DNA of 64,000 nucleotides from a candidate division TM6 bacterium GW2011_GWF2_43_87 (lineage in GTDB: Bacteria > Babelota > Babeliae > Babelales > Babelaceae). The stretch spans positions 175,319 through 239,318 of the forward strand of contig LCGZ01000002.1 in the NCBI GenBank assembly GCA_001000065.1, given 5' to 3'. This document shows positions 16,827 to 28,200 of the stretch, piece after piece. The first letter of the stretch is position 1, and each line of letters starts with the position of its first letter. Both the position numbers and the translations under genes were made by a program. Below the pieces are notes generated by a model, which was not told the origin of the DNA, searched no databases, and was given only the letters and a program-made list of their open reading frames with translations.

Positions 16827-19800
16827 ATGAAACGGCCTATCCAAAACGGTCTTTTTCTCCTAGCATTTCTTTCTCTATTCACTTTACATTCAGCCGATCT
16901 TGTAATCCCTGAAAACAACTTTACCCCCCTACCTCTTTTAATGCCTCTTATCAACGCTTTAACTCCCCTTATTTCTAAAGAAGAAACACTTCCTGCCCTT
17001 AAAGAGCTTCAAACACTGAATGCACAGGGCATTACTACTGCTCCAAAAAGCCTTGTAGTTGACACACTTATGGAGCTAGAGGCCCTTCTTGAAGAACACC
17101 ACACGCACATACCAAGTGATGATGATGTACAACAACTAGTAACCGAACTTACAGAATGCAAAGAAATCGCCCAACAGGCGGATTTAGATATTTCGTGGGA
17201 ATGTTCCTATGGACGAGCACCTCGGCCGCCACAACAGGCGGGCAACCTCCAAAACCCCGTAGGAGGACCAAACCCCGCTCCAGAAGAAATCTCAACCTTC
17301 ACTCTCCCTGCAGATGTAAACATTACGCATGATTTGCATGTGGGCCACAATGCAACTATTACTAGAGACCTGCTAGTTGGCGGGAACGTAACGGTTGATG
17401 GCGCTTTAGTAATTAGCGGCGGAACCACATATAACAATGATCTTGTTTTACAACCTCTCCCTCCCCACAATACCATAGCCATTCACTTTAACTCAAACAG
17501 CGGGGCTGAAATCGCACGCATCTACACCCCCAGCAGTTCAACTACCGGCGTTGTTATCAGTACAGACAGTGGCATTACTGAAAATCTTCGCATAGACAAC
17601 TCAACCTTTGTCAACGGCAACCTTGCCGTAATTGCTCCTACCAACTTCGCACAACTTTCTATGACCGGCACCACAGGCACCCCATCTGCATGGGACGTTA
17701 TATCAGGCAATGCAGGAGACAACCTAACTATTGAAGAGACAGGAGTCAGCCCACGCATCCAGATGGATGGACCTACAGGACCTATTACAATTACAGGTGA
17801 CCTTCTGGTCAATCAAGGCCTTGGAATTGGATCTGGAGGCACGGGAGGGCTCACCGTTGGAAGCACTACGTTAGCAGGTACAGGCTCTCTGCGCGTTGAA
17901 GGGTCTGCATTCATTGGCACAACAACGGGCGACGTTCATATCGGAGGATCCTCAGCTCCTGGAGACAACAACCTCCTAGTCGACAACACTTCAACGACCA
18001 AAGGATCTACATTTGTAGGTACAACCAACGGAGGACTACACATAGGTGGCCTCTCAAACCCTGGGGACAATAACTTGCTTGTGGATGGAAACGTAACCAC
18101 TACGGGCACTCTACTTACAGATTTAGGAGTTGATGTAGTTGAAGCGGGCCCTGCAGATACCTTAGCAATTGGCACCACCAACGCAGATGCCCTAATAATA
18201 GGAAACGCAGGAGCCACCACAACACTTACAGAAACCCTTCTTATAACTGACAAGTACGCGACTCTAAATAAAAATGGTGCCATAAGCTCTGCCTCCAATT
18301 CTGGCATAGAGCTTTTTGAAAACCCCTCTATAACCGGATACTGTAAAACAAGCGTTGATCGAAACAGCTGGGTACTTAAAGCTCCTGCCGCAACTCACAC
18401 TCTCACCATAACCCCAGGAAATACTAGCTTTACAGTAGACCGAACCATTGGCACAGGAGAAGCTCCTACCTTTTCGGGACTAACGCTTGCAAACAACGGT
18501 CAGTTACACCTAAGAGAAGTCACCATTAATGGAACCAACCAGGTAAACTTAAAAGCTCCCGCCCTATTAAGCGCTGATTATACTCTAACACTCCCGCCCA
18601 ACACAGGCTCTCTCAATACCGTACTGTCAACCGATGGAAGCGGAGTTTTAACCTGGGTAGATCCAGGAGGAACAACGAGCTGTTTTGTTAATGGAGGCAA
18701 TTCATTTAGCGGAGGCCCTACTGCATCCGTAGGTACTCTAGACAACTTCAGCACAACCATTCGCACTCAAGGCGCTGACCGCATCAGCATTTCAAACACA
18801 GGCACCATTACAATTATTCCGGACCTTACCCTCAATTCAAACCTCAATTTGGATGCATCCACAATAATCACAAAAAATGGTGCTAAATTTATCCACACAT
18901 CAGGAGGAGCAGGCAACTTTTTTATAGGCAGCAGTGCCGGCAATTTATGCGCTACGGGCATACATAACACAGGAGCAGGCAACGCAGCTCTGGCAAACAC
19001 AGATGGTTTTGATAACACCGCTGCAGGTTACCAGGCTCTTGCCACAACAACAGGTAGCAATTTAACTGCAGTAGGAGCCAGTGCACTTGCCGCATGCACC
19101 ATAGGAATCTGCAACACTGCCGTTGGATCCCAAGCTCTTCGAAATTTAATTGATGGATCTAATAACACGGCCTTAGGAAGTCTAGCTCTATTTTTAGCCT
19201 TAGAGTCAGAAAACACTGCCGTTGGCCACCAAGCACTATTCGACGCAAACGCTTCAAACGATAATACCGCACTGGGCATCAATGCAGGATTAAATCTTTC
19301 ATCTGGAGATACCAATATTCTCATCGGTCAAAATGCAGGTTCAAACTACACTGCAGAATCTAGCAACATCTGTCTAGGAGATCCTGGAGTTGCGCTTGAT
19401 ACTTCCACAACGCGTATTAGCAACATTTGGAACGCCTCTGTAGGTGACACTGCAAAAGTTGTAGGAGTAACTGCCAATAACCAACTAGGTTCTACGTTTA
19501 CCCAACCTCTTGAGATTGCAGGCAACGTTATTCTACAGAGCACCACTACCTTTGGAGGAGACAGAATTCAGCAACATGCAACCTCCCTGGTCTTTGGAAC
19601 TACGGCGGGCGGACTCCCTGTTAACTATCTTGGCCGGTTGTTTTCAAACTACTATGCGCCCCCATTTTACAATATGGATCTCGATCGCTTTTTCCTAGCA
19701 TTCAACTATCGCGACATTACCCCTTCTGGCGGACCCTATACGTATGAAACACCCAATCCAGCTTATGGAACCGCACAACTAAGCGTTGGACCAAGTGTAT

Positions 19801-20609
19801 CTACAGGCGGCGGAGTTTGTACACTTGCAACTTCACCCGTTGGAAGCACCCCTATCTCACGGCTTGAAATCCACGAAGACGGAACCATAAATCTTGCAAA
19901 CTCTAACCTGATTCTTCTAAATGGAATTAACTATATCTACCACGCATCAGTCTCTAGCCTTTTTGCTGGTCCCCATGCGGGACCAACGGGAGTTGTTGCC
20001 ATTAATAATACAGGAGTAGGCCTGTACGCATTAAGCACAGAACCTGAACCGAGCAATGTAGCAATCGGTTCTTATGCCGGAGCAAGACTTGACGGTGGAG
20101 TAGGAAACTGTTTTATCGGATCTAACGCCGGTTACAATTGCACCTCAACTGAAAGTTACAATATTTACATTGGTAACAATGTCACAGGAACAACGGGTGA
20201 ATCCAATAAAATTAGAATAGGCGACAGCGCAACCAATGATCTCATACTTTTTTCTGGCGGAGCCTATGAGGTACATGCTGCCGGATCCATTATCCCATCC
20301 GGACAAACTCGCATTAGCTTTGCCGTTGTAAACGCCGACGGAACACTGGGTCCTCATACACAAGATATAGTTGACCCCTTCAGAGCACCTGGAAGACCTG
20401 CAGGCGCCTGGGTAGTCCCTTTCCAAAATTTCTCAGCCGCACCTCAAGCGGTCGCAACACAAGACTTTGGAGTCTCAACCCCCTATAACCAGAATACGGT
20501 AATAGGAGGGGTAACCGTTGGGCAAGTTGTAGTCTATACCTTCAACCATGACGTCGTCCCCGTACTTGCAGACCAAGCGTTTAATATTATTATCATTGGA
20601 ACAAACTAA
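16827..20609 (+). CDS. Giant fibrous surface protein with YadA-like head repeats (paralogue 2)
   Basis: 1,260 residues, same architecture as its upstream neighbour: signal peptide, N-domain (LMELEALLEEHH..IPSDDDV...CK), RAPRPP linker, DVNI..DLHVGHNA shaft, repeated GGLHIGG / NNLLVDG modules, then head repeats (NTGAGNAAL, NTAAGYQAL, NTAVGSQAL, NTALGSLAL) around residues 690-860 and a second short block near 1060-1130. Its C-terminal domain is the most divergent of the three (HTQDIVDP in place of GTSDILSV; ends IIIIGTN). It follows paralogue 1 after 33 bases with a GGGAG ribosome site, so all three form one operon. Confidence 0.85.
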   Translation: MKRPIQNGLFLLAFLSLFTLHSADLVIPENNFTPLPLLMPLINALTPLISKEETLPALKELQTLNAQGITTAPKSLVVDTLMELEALLEEHHTHIPSDDDVQQLVTELTECKEIAQQADLDISWECSYGRAPRPPQQAGNLQNPVGGPNPAPEEISTFTLPADVNITHDLHVGHNATITRDLLVGGNVTVDGALVISGGTTYNNDLVLQPLPPHNTIAIHFNSNSGAEIARIYTPSSSTTGVVISTDSGITENLRIDNSTFVNGNLAVIAPTNFAQLSMTGTTGTPSAWDVISGNAGDNLTIEETGVSPRIQMDGPTGPITITGDLLVNQGLGIGSGGTGGLTVGSTTLAGTGSLRVEGSAFIGTTTGDVHIGGSSAPGDNNLLVDNTSTTKGSTFVGTTNGGLHIGGLSNPGDNNLLVDGNVTTTGTLLTDLGVDVVEAGPADTLAIGTTNADALIIGNAGATTTLTETLLITDKYATLNKNGAISSASNSGIELFENPSITGYCKTSVDRNSWVLKAPAATHTLTITPGNTSFTVDRTIGTGEAPTFSGLTLANNGQLHLREVTINGTNQVNLKAPALLSADYTLTLPPNTGSLNTVLSTDGSGVLTWVDPGGTTSCFVNGGNSFSGGPTASVGTLDNFSTTIRTQGADRISISNTGTITIIPDLTLNSNLNLDASTIITKNGAKFIHTSGGAGNFFIGSSAGNLCATGIHNTGAGNAALANTDGFDNTAAGYQALATTTGSNLTAVGASALAACTIGICNTAVGSQALRNLIDGSNNTALGSLALFLALESENTAVGHQALFDANASNDNTALGINAGLNLSSGDTNILIGQNAGSNYTAESSNICLGDPGVALDTSTTRISNIWNASVGDTAKVVGVTANNQLGSTFTQPLEIAGNVILQSTTTFGGDRIQQHATSLVFGTTAGGLPVNYLGRLFSNYYAPPFYNMDLDRFFLAFNYRDITPSGGPYTYETPNPAYGTAQLSVGPSVSTGGGVCTLATSPVGSTPISRLEIHEDGTINLANSNLILLNGINYIYHASVSSLFAGPHAGPTGVVAINNTGVGLYALSTEPEPSNVAIGSYAGARLDGGVGNCFIGSNAGYNCTSTESYNIYIGNNVTGTTGESNKIRIGDSATNDLILFSGGAYEVHAAGSIIPSGQTRISFAVVNADGTLGPHTQDIVDPFRAPGRPAGAWVVPFQNFSAAPQAVATQDFGVSTPYNQNTVIGGVTVGQVVVYTFNHDVVPVLADQAFNIIIIGTN

Positions 20610-20620
20610 AAGGATTTGCA

Positions 20621-23600
20621 ATGCACCACTCCTGCAAAGGCATAGTATATGCCATAATAATGTTAGTAATTAGTAGTCCACAACTTATTTACAGTGCAAT
20701 AGAAATAAAAGCCCCCCTCGAAAACCTACTGCAAAAGCTAACCCCTCTTGCAACAGAATTTGACGACCATACGGCTTTATCTGAACTTCAATGCCGCATG
20801 ACATTACCGCAAATATCCATTGAAAAACCTGTACTAACCGCAGCACTGGATGAGCTTGAAGCTATACTTGAAACCCATCACAAAGCCATTACCGATGATT
20901 ATGAGGTCCAAACTCTCGTTGATCAGATAGAACTATGCAAAAGATTAGTCGAAAATGAAGAGGCGCTAATAACCATCAGCCCCTCACAAATTCGAGCTCC
21001 ACGTCCCCCATTAACTCCTGGAGGCACAAACCCTAATGTAGGGAACGCCTATAATGGCGAACCATCAACGTCCCCACAGTTACCTGTAGACGTTAATATT
21101 GTAAACGACCTACACGTTGGGAATAATGCTAGCATAAACGGGATTCTGCACGTTGAACACAATGCAACCATTGATGGATCGCTAGTAATTACAGGGGGCA
21201 CACAATACAGCGACGATCTAGTACTTCAACCTATTGCACCAGATACCTCAATCGCCCTACGATATAACACCAATACAGGTACCGAGCTCGCACGTTTCTA
21301 TACCCCCAGCGCTACCACCAATGGGATTGTTATCAGCAACGACACCGGCACCACCGAACATCTATGCGTCAATAATGACGGTTCTACCACTCTTATTGGA
21401 GACCTTACTATCACTCACCCTTCTGCAAACAGTACCATTGCCCTCAATGGCAACACAGGCACTCCCTCAGACTGGGCTCTGATTTCTGGGACTGGAGGAA
21501 CCGACAACCTACAAATAGGCGAAATTGGCGTAGGAGCTCGCATTGTCATTAATCCTCTACCAGGAGCCGTAACAATGATCGGAGATGTAGCGGTTACAGG
21601 AAATACCGTTATAGCTCCTGTTGGAGTGGTAAACTTAACCGTAGGAGGGGATGCCCACATAGGAGCCACTAATGGTGGACTTCATGTAGGGGGAACCTCT
21701 GCTGCCGGCACCTCTAATCTGCTAGTTGATGGCACTGCGACCACAACCGCCTCCCTATTTTCAGGGACAAGTAATGGCGGGCTCCATGTAGGAGGAACCT
21801 CAGACCCGCTTGACAACAACCTGGTTGTTGATGGGCAGATAACCTGCTCAGGAACCATTTTTGCCAATGGGGGTATAGATACCCCTGAGCTTGGACCAAC
21901 CGACACGCTAAATATAGGAACTACCAACGCGGAATTTATCACCGCAGGGCGCACAAGCAGCTCAACCACCATCGGTTCAACCGTTCATATCATCGACAAA
22001 CTTCCAACGCTCAATAATACAGGAGCCGCATCCTCAGCCTCAAACGCAGGAATTCAACTTGAAGAAGGGGGAGTAGTAACCGGCTATTCGTTAACTAGTG
22101 CCGACAGAGCTAGCTGGACCTTTAAAGCACCCAACACAGCCGGCGTAGCCACACTCACTCCAGGAGCCTCAGGGTTTACCATAGACCAACCTCTTAGCAC
22201 AGCCGACTCTCCCTCTTTTACAGGATGGACCAATGCTAACCATGGACAATTACATTTAAGAGAACTACTTGTCAATGGCACCAATCAAGTAAATATCCAA
22301 GCACCAAGCAGCCTCACATCAAATGTTGACTTAACACTCCCATCCGATGCTGGCACAGCAGGCTATATAATGACTTCAACCGGTCCTTCCGGAAATCTTA
22401 CCTGGAGCCCCGCAGGAACTACAGGGTCCTTCTTTACACAGGGTGGAAACGGATTTGCAGGCAGCTCTCCAGCGATATTAGGGACCGTTGACTTCAAAGC
22501 CCTCAGTATAATAACCAATGCAACCAGCCGTATTCTTATAGCAAACAACGCAGGGTCAGGATTAATAACTGCAAACACCCCAGTCGCCTTAGATTCGAAT
22601 TTAAACCTAGACGCAACAACCATCATCACCAAAAATAGCTCCACTTTCATTCATACTCCTAATGGAACAAGCAACCTATTTATGGGAACCAATGCCGGAA
22701 ATATTCTAACTACCGGAACCAACAATACAGGCATAGGGGATAGTGCTTTAGAAGTCACTAACGGATCAAATAACACCGCCCTTGGCTATCACGCACTACG
22801 CCTGGCAACCTCGGACGAACTTACTGCAGTAGGAAGCAATGCACTAAGTTCCTGCACATCAGGAACAGGCAATACCGCCATTGGATATAATAGCTTATCC
22901 ACAGTAGAAACCGGTTCGAACAATACAGCTCTTGGATACAACTCACAGGCTTTTGCCACAGGCTCTGACAATACTGCCATTGGATGCAACACCCTATCTT
23001 CTGCTTCTTTTACAGGAAGTGATAATACCGTAGCAGGATCAGGCGCAGGATCAAATCTTACGCAAGGAAACTCCAATATTCTCCTCGGTAAAAACGCAGG
23101 CTCTGCTCTCACCACCGAATCAAACACACTCTGCATAGGCTGCCCAGGGGTTGTGGGAACAAGCAATGCAACCTACATAGCAAACATATGGGGAACAACA
23201 CCTAATTTTTCTTCAAAATTAGTTGCTGTAACACTGGACAATCAGCTTGGTACTACACCAACAGCACTCCCTCCTGCCGAATTATCCATTGATGGAGCAG
23301 CTGTATTTACAGGAAATACTATTTTCACCGCAGACCGTATCCAGACGCACAACACTACGCTCTCATATGGAACCTCACCCGGAACAACTCCAGATCACTA
23401 CCTAGGCAAATATAACACCAATAGTGCCGCCGCTAACTTTGGCGCCACCTACGCAGATCGTCTAAACTTTGCATTCAATTATAGGGATATATCGCCCTCT
23501 GGATACCAGATACCTAATGCTTCCTATGGAACCGTCCAGATGACCGTCGGGCCCGATATATCATCAAATGGTGGCGCCTTTGTTATAGGAACAAACGTAA

Positions 23601-24385
23601 TAAACACACCACCCGTTTCCCGTTTTGAAGTATTACCAGATGGAACCATAAACTTAGCCTCAGACAACCAGATAAACATGGGCGGGTCACGGTTTATAAC
23701 TCAAAAAGCAACTACTAGTTTTTACATGGGACTCAACTCAGGTCCAACGGGTACAGGCGGGGCTTATAACACAGCTGTGGGGTCCGGAGCACTCAGCAAC
23801 CTCACTAACGGAACCTCCAATACTGCTATTGGGACAGACGCAGGAACAAACGTCACCACCGGAACTGATAACACATTAATCGGGTACAGGGTAGGGTTTG
23901 GCGATGTAAGCAAATCAAATAGCATAGCCATAGGATATAACGAACATATGGATTCAAACAACATTACTATAGGAAATGACAATCAAAATGAGTGTATCTT
24001 CTTTACAGGGTTCACTAGCGGCGGAAATCTCAAAGAGTTACACCCCGCCGGTTCAAACCTAGGTTCCACCGCGCATACCACCACTCGACTCAGCATGGTC
24101 TTTATTGATCCGCTAACACCCCCTGTTACCTTTCAAGGAACTAGTGATATCCTCTCAGTTACCAAATTAGCTACAGGATCTTATCGCATCAGCTATACCT
24201 CCTTTGGAGATGTCCCTGCAGCAGTAGCGACTGACGAACAGTTCGAAACCACCGTTTTCAATGAATGGACTGTTTTAGGAAACGTCTTCCAAAACCGCGC
24301 GGACGTTTTCACGTATAACTCCGCAGGAAGCCTAGCAGACCGAAGAGTATGCGTTATGATTGCAGGATACAACTCCGCTCCGTAA
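20621..24385 (+). CDS. Giant fibrous surface protein with YadA-like head repeats (paralogue 3)
   Basis: 1,254 residues, 11 bases after paralogue 2, with AAAAGGA before the start. N-domain (LDELEAILETHHKAITDDYEV...CK), RAPRPP linker, DVNIVNDLHVGNNA shaft, HVGGTS / NNLVVDG modules, head repeats (NTGIGDSAL, NTALGYHAL, NTAIGYNSL, NTAIGCNTL) and the second C-terminal head block (NTAVGSGAL, NTAIGTDAG). The C-terminal domain (GTSDILSV, VATDEQ, ending MIAGYN) is closest to that of paralogue 1. Long open frames on the opposite strand across all three genes are compositional shadows. Confidence 0.85.
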   Translation: MHHSCKGIVYAIIMLVISSPQLIYSAIEIKAPLENLLQKLTPLATEFDDHTALSELQCRMTLPQISIEKPVLTAALDELEAILETHHKAITDDYEVQTLVDQIELCKRLVENEEALITISPSQIRAPRPPLTPGGTNPNVGNAYNGEPSTSPQLPVDVNIVNDLHVGNNASINGILHVEHNATIDGSLVITGGTQYSDDLVLQPIAPDTSIALRYNTNTGTELARFYTPSATTNGIVISNDTGTTEHLCVNNDGSTTLIGDLTITHPSANSTIALNGNTGTPSDWALISGTGGTDNLQIGEIGVGARIVINPLPGAVTMIGDVAVTGNTVIAPVGVVNLTVGGDAHIGATNGGLHVGGTSAAGTSNLLVDGTATTTASLFSGTSNGGLHVGGTSDPLDNNLVVDGQITCSGTIFANGGIDTPELGPTDTLNIGTTNAEFITAGRTSSSTTIGSTVHIIDKLPTLNNTGAASSASNAGIQLEEGGVVTGYSLTSADRASWTFKAPNTAGVATLTPGASGFTIDQPLSTADSPSFTGWTNANHGQLHLRELLVNGTNQVNIQAPSSLTSNVDLTLPSDAGTAGYIMTSTGPSGNLTWSPAGTTGSFFTQGGNGFAGSSPAILGTVDFKALSIITNATSRILIANNAGSGLITANTPVALDSNLNLDATTIITKNSSTFIHTPNGTSNLFMGTNAGNILTTGTNNTGIGDSALEVTNGSNNTALGYHALRLATSDELTAVGSNALSSCTSGTGNTAIGYNSLSTVETGSNNTALGYNSQAFATGSDNTAIGCNTLSSASFTGSDNTVAGSGAGSNLTQGNSNILLGKNAGSALTTESNTLCIGCPGVVGTSNATYIANIWGTTPNFSSKLVAVTLDNQLGTTPTALPPAELSIDGAAVFTGNTIFTADRIQTHNTTLSYGTSPGTTPDHYLGKYNTNSAAANFGATYADRLNFAFNYRDISPSGYQIPNASYGTVQMTVGPDISSNGGAFVIGTNVINTPPVSRFEVLPDGTINLASDNQINMGGSRFITQKATTSFYMGLNSGPTGTGGAYNTAVGSGALSNLTNGTSNTAIGTDAGTNVTTGTDNTLIGYRVGFGDVSKSNSIAIGYNEHMDSNNITIGNDNQNECIFFTGFTSGGNLKELHPAGSNLGSTAHTTTRLSMVFIDPLTPPVTFQGTSDILSVTKLATGSYRISYTSFGDVPAAVATDEQFETTVFNEWTVLGNVFQNRADVFTYNSAGSLADRRVCVMIAGYNSAP

Positions 24386-24427
24386 AACCCCATCATCTCT
24401 TTTTATACTTTTAAGAAAGGAATTTAT

Positions 24428-24967
24428 ATGAACTATTCAAAACAACACCCTATCACCTCCATCACCTCCATTACCTGCTCGCTACTCCTTGCATCACCTG
24501 CACTAGCAGATACTCCCAACATTCCCGAAACAACCTCTAGGGCGCCACACTCTCTAAAAGCTCCCAGCAATTACATAAGCCTAGAAAAACAGCAACTCCC
24601 ATTTGTAAGCGTTATAACACAAACCGTGCTTTTGGCAGATGCAGATGATAACGTACCTGAGTTACGCACCGTAGCGGATCTAATAAGAGCAGGACGTAAG
24701 TTCGCTCCTAAGTTCGTGCTAAAAACAGCCCTCTTGCAAGCTCAGACCATTTTTGAGCGCCATGCCGACCGCATAACTAATATTCCAGAACGAGAAATCC
24801 TAAAAAATAATATCACGGTCTGCTTAAGCTTTTTTAATACCCACATAGAACCAACACCCACAGCTCCTATTGTCACCGCAAACACAGTACAGACTCTGAC
24901 AACTACTCAGGCGCCCGCTCCAACACCTAATTCAATGCCCTCTGTCACCGTAGGCGTAATTGCATAA
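24428..24967 (+). CDS. Small secreted protein resembling the adhesin N-domain
   Basis: 179 residues, signal peptide ending near ASPALA. The mature helical part (residues about 58-138) aligns by eye with the N-domains of the three adhesins: a P-F/L...I/L...L opening, an ALLQAQTIFERHADRI segment corresponding to ALDELEAILETHHKAI, an acidic stretch, and a terminal I..C. A Thr/Pro-rich tail (HIEPTPTAP...) replaces the RAPRPP linker and fibre. Located 42 bases after paralogue 3 with AAAGGAA, it is the fourth gene of the operon. It could cap, chaperone or regulate assembly of the fibres through the same domain; this role is inference. Confidence 0.7.
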   Translation: MNYSKQHPITSITSITCSLLLASPALADTPNIPETTSRAPHSLKAPSNYISLEKQQLPFVSVITQTVLLADADDNVPELRTVADLIRAGRKFAPKFVLKTALLQAQTIFERHADRITNIPEREILKNNITVCLSFFNTHIEPTPTAPIVTANTVQTLTTTQAPAPTPNSMPSVTVGVIA

Positions 24968-24986
24968 AACAAAACAACTCTTTTTT

Positions 24987-25010
24987 GGGGTGTGCCACCG
25001 CGCACACCCC
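24987..25010 (+). terminator. Intrinsic hairpin at the end of the adhesin operon
   Basis: Nine-bp GC-rich stem ggggtgtgc / gcacacccc, 6-base loop. The T-run (tttttt) lies before rather than after the stem, so termination efficiency is uncertain. Confidence 0.45.
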
Positions 25011-25101
25011 TATCTAACTCTAACAAGCTAACAATCCTCCTTATCCGTTTCCGCTCTCTAGCAACTTGTTATTTTACTCACCATTTTTATACCAATATAA
25101 T

Positions 25102-25130
25102 TTGACAAAAAGATATAAACTAGCTACATT
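25102..25130 (+). promoter_or_regulatory. Sigma70-like promoter
   Basis: Consensus TTGACA, 17-base spacer, TACATT; predicts a leader of about 100 bases for the beta-propeller gene. Confidence 0.55.
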
Positions 25131-25234
25131 AATTAAATACAAGTCGAAAAATAAAATAGTCGAGCTTGAAAACAAAAGAATTTAAAAACTAAAATAAGTT
25201 GACCAATAAGAAAATAAACCAAAGGACATTCCTC

Positions 25235-28200
25235 ATGAAAAAAGCTTTAATCTTTTTAGCGGCCTTCGCTACACTTTCAATAGTTTCGCAAACAACAAAA
25301 ACAGCCAATCATAACAAGGCGCTCCAGGAACTCATCGAAGAATACCCCTATAAAGAAGAAAAAAAACCATTAGAAAAAGAACCGCCAATTTTAAATGAGA
25401 CTTTTTATAAGGAACTCCATAAAAAAAGTAGTCTCTCTATGCCGACTGAACCTCTAAAATTAAAAGAATGGCTTGAGAAGCAACCTTCGCTTCCTATCTA
25501 CATCCAAAAAATGATAAAAGATTATAATTATACGGGCCCCTTTGAAAATTTGGTTATAGAAGGAACAGCCACCAATGAAAACGTTAAAAACCTTTTAAAA
25601 CTTGGATCAACCACCCTTGAAGAACTATCTAACTTCTCAACGCAACTCAAGCTTGGTACTAAAATAACACTTACCCTATCGCACCTTCTAACAACGCTGA
25701 AAAAACCAAAGACCAAAGAAAAAGCACTTAAGATCCTCAATAAAAATTTGGTTCGAGAGAATACTCCAGAAGAGATCTTTTGCCAAAAACTCTCTAAAAA
25801 AAGTAACTATCTAAAAAACTTTGATTTTACAAACTCACAAGAAGTTCTATCCATTTTCAAAAAACTCGCAGAAGCCACAAAAGAATATGACCCCACATTA
25901 AACAAAATTCCATATCCCATAAAAGCTATTTTTGAGGAAAAAAAATACTTCAATGCTTTTAGTGATTTAATCATTAATGACTCGATAATCAAATTTAAAA
26001 AAATAGTCTTAAGGCCCGGGATTTTGGCTCAAACGCTCAATAAATTTTACACCTATCTCGAACTAACACCTCCTCTCATGACTCTAGATGCAATAAACAA
26101 CCCAACCCCAACAACAATAGAGCAAATTTTTACCAAAAATAAAAAAAGAGATAAGGAAAATTTCAAAAAAAATGTCCTTAAAAAAAGCGGATATATCAAC
26201 GTTCTTTGCGATAATAACGAAAAAAATGTGGTTAAAGCATTCCGCGCAGAAATAGAAGATTTCAAAGTAAACAGAAAATTATCTCCCCCAAAAACAACCC
26301 TTGGAATCCTCGATAGAAACTACTATTGCGTTTTCGCGCAACTTATAGACAGCTCTGCAACTCCAGAAAGCCTCGATAGACTCTTACAACCACTTTCTTT
26401 CAATGAGCTTGAGCGACTTTTAGCATTTGCCAAGTATATAGACCTTGACGAAAAACTCTGCGAAACTATAAGCACCCAGATTGATAGCAAAAAAATCGAC
26501 ACAACCGATCAAAGGCTCAGCATCGACAACCTATTCCTGGCAAGCAGTTTACTTCAACATGAGTCTTACAACCATACCATCAAAAAAACCCCCGAAATCA
26601 AAGACCCCGCAAAACAGTTGTCTCTGTATAAAAAATATATTGAAATCCATAAGGCCCAACCAGAAAAAAATCTCGAACTTCAAAAACGTGTTTTCATCTG
26701 CTTTGAAATACTCTGCAAGGAAAACGAAGAATTTAAAAACACCCTTGATGCTATGGTTCAAAAAATTTTCCCCAGAATCACCCTCAAAAAAAATATATGT
26801 TGTGAAGTTTTATCCAATCCAAGCCTTCAAGATCCCTCTCAATTTAACAATGATCAACTGCTTAATGACTCCATCAAGTCACTCCTTAAAAATATCCTCT
26901 CCTCTCACTACAAGCTATTTGATGAAAAATTTATCACCCAAATCCGAGCAAATCTGACAAACGAATTAGACACCTATATTAAGGACTATGAGAAAGATGC
27001 AGGTTCAGAAACAGAACCAATTACCATCAATAAAAAAGCTTTCTTAGACATCATGGCCTCACCTAATAATACCCCAGCGATAAAAAGGATTTTAAGACCC
27101 CTGGACGACCAATCACTCCACACCTTATTGTGGTTTCTAGAATTTAAAGTAAGCGTAATTCAAATCCAAGAAATTATTGGAAACGAATGCATAAGGCGGT
27201 GTTTAAATAAATTTATAGAAAATAACGACTACTTTGAAACAGAAGAAGGGAAAGACCACTTAAAAATCCTAGATTCACATCCTTCCCCTAGCAACTTTTT
27301 CTTCCCCGCGCAAAAACCTAAGTTCACAAAAACATACTCCGACGACAACGAACTTGCCCATGTATCACTTCAACCGAATAATGCAAGCTTTTTAGTAAGA
27401 GTCATAAAGACCAATGGGGAATACATACATCGAAACCCATCAACCAACAAGCCCTTAGGCGCCAGCATAGATCTACAAGACAACTTCATCAAAGCCATGC
27501 AAAAAAAACAATCTGAAACCATCATTGAAAAAAAACAAAATTTTATAGAGAAAGTAATCGTCAGCCCTGATCAAAAACTCTTACTAGTGCAGGAAAAAGA
27601 ATCCTTCAATGGATGTTCTGACAGATACAGGCGCAAAGGAAATTTCTATCGAATCTTAATCTTCGATGCCGAAAAGGGCACCTTCCTCGACTCTCTTGAA
27701 AACGAATCTAACATAACCGCTTTAGCTTTTAGTCCAGACAGTAAGACAGTCTGTTTCAGTGATAATAGCCAGTTTAACTTCATTAAACTTTCAAGCACCG
27801 ACAAAGAAACATGGTTCGAGGAAAATGTTGAATCGCATAATCTACCAACACAAGGGTCGATAGCTCCCTTGAAAGATTACACCATTACAAGCCTAACCCT
27901 CTCCCCAGATGGCAAACAACTCCTTATTGGAACCACTCGCAGTAAAACATTCCTGTATGACACCTCAAACAAATCATTTAAAACAATTCCCTATAAATAT
28001 GGTCTCCAAATAACCGCTGCAGCCTTTATTGATAACAACACCCTGGTCGCAGGGTCGACCCATGGTAATGTTTTTTTTATCGATATAGCATCTCTTACAG
28101 GATTAAATCAACACAATTCGTTTCTTTCAATATCAAAACCCTTCAACCACAATCATTCCATCACACACCTTGCGATCAGTCCAGACAAAAAACAATTCCT

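Noticed and set aside
12989..24396. Many minus-strand open frames of 60-160 codons across the giant adhesin genes
   Set aside because: They mirror the Gly/Asn/Thr repeat codons of the plus strand, lack starts with ribosome sites and have no protein-like conservation.
12963..24967. Prophage tail-fibre region
   Set aside because: Tail-fibre-like repeats are present, but no capsid, terminase, portal, integrase or lysis genes surround them, and each protein carries a Sec signal peptide.
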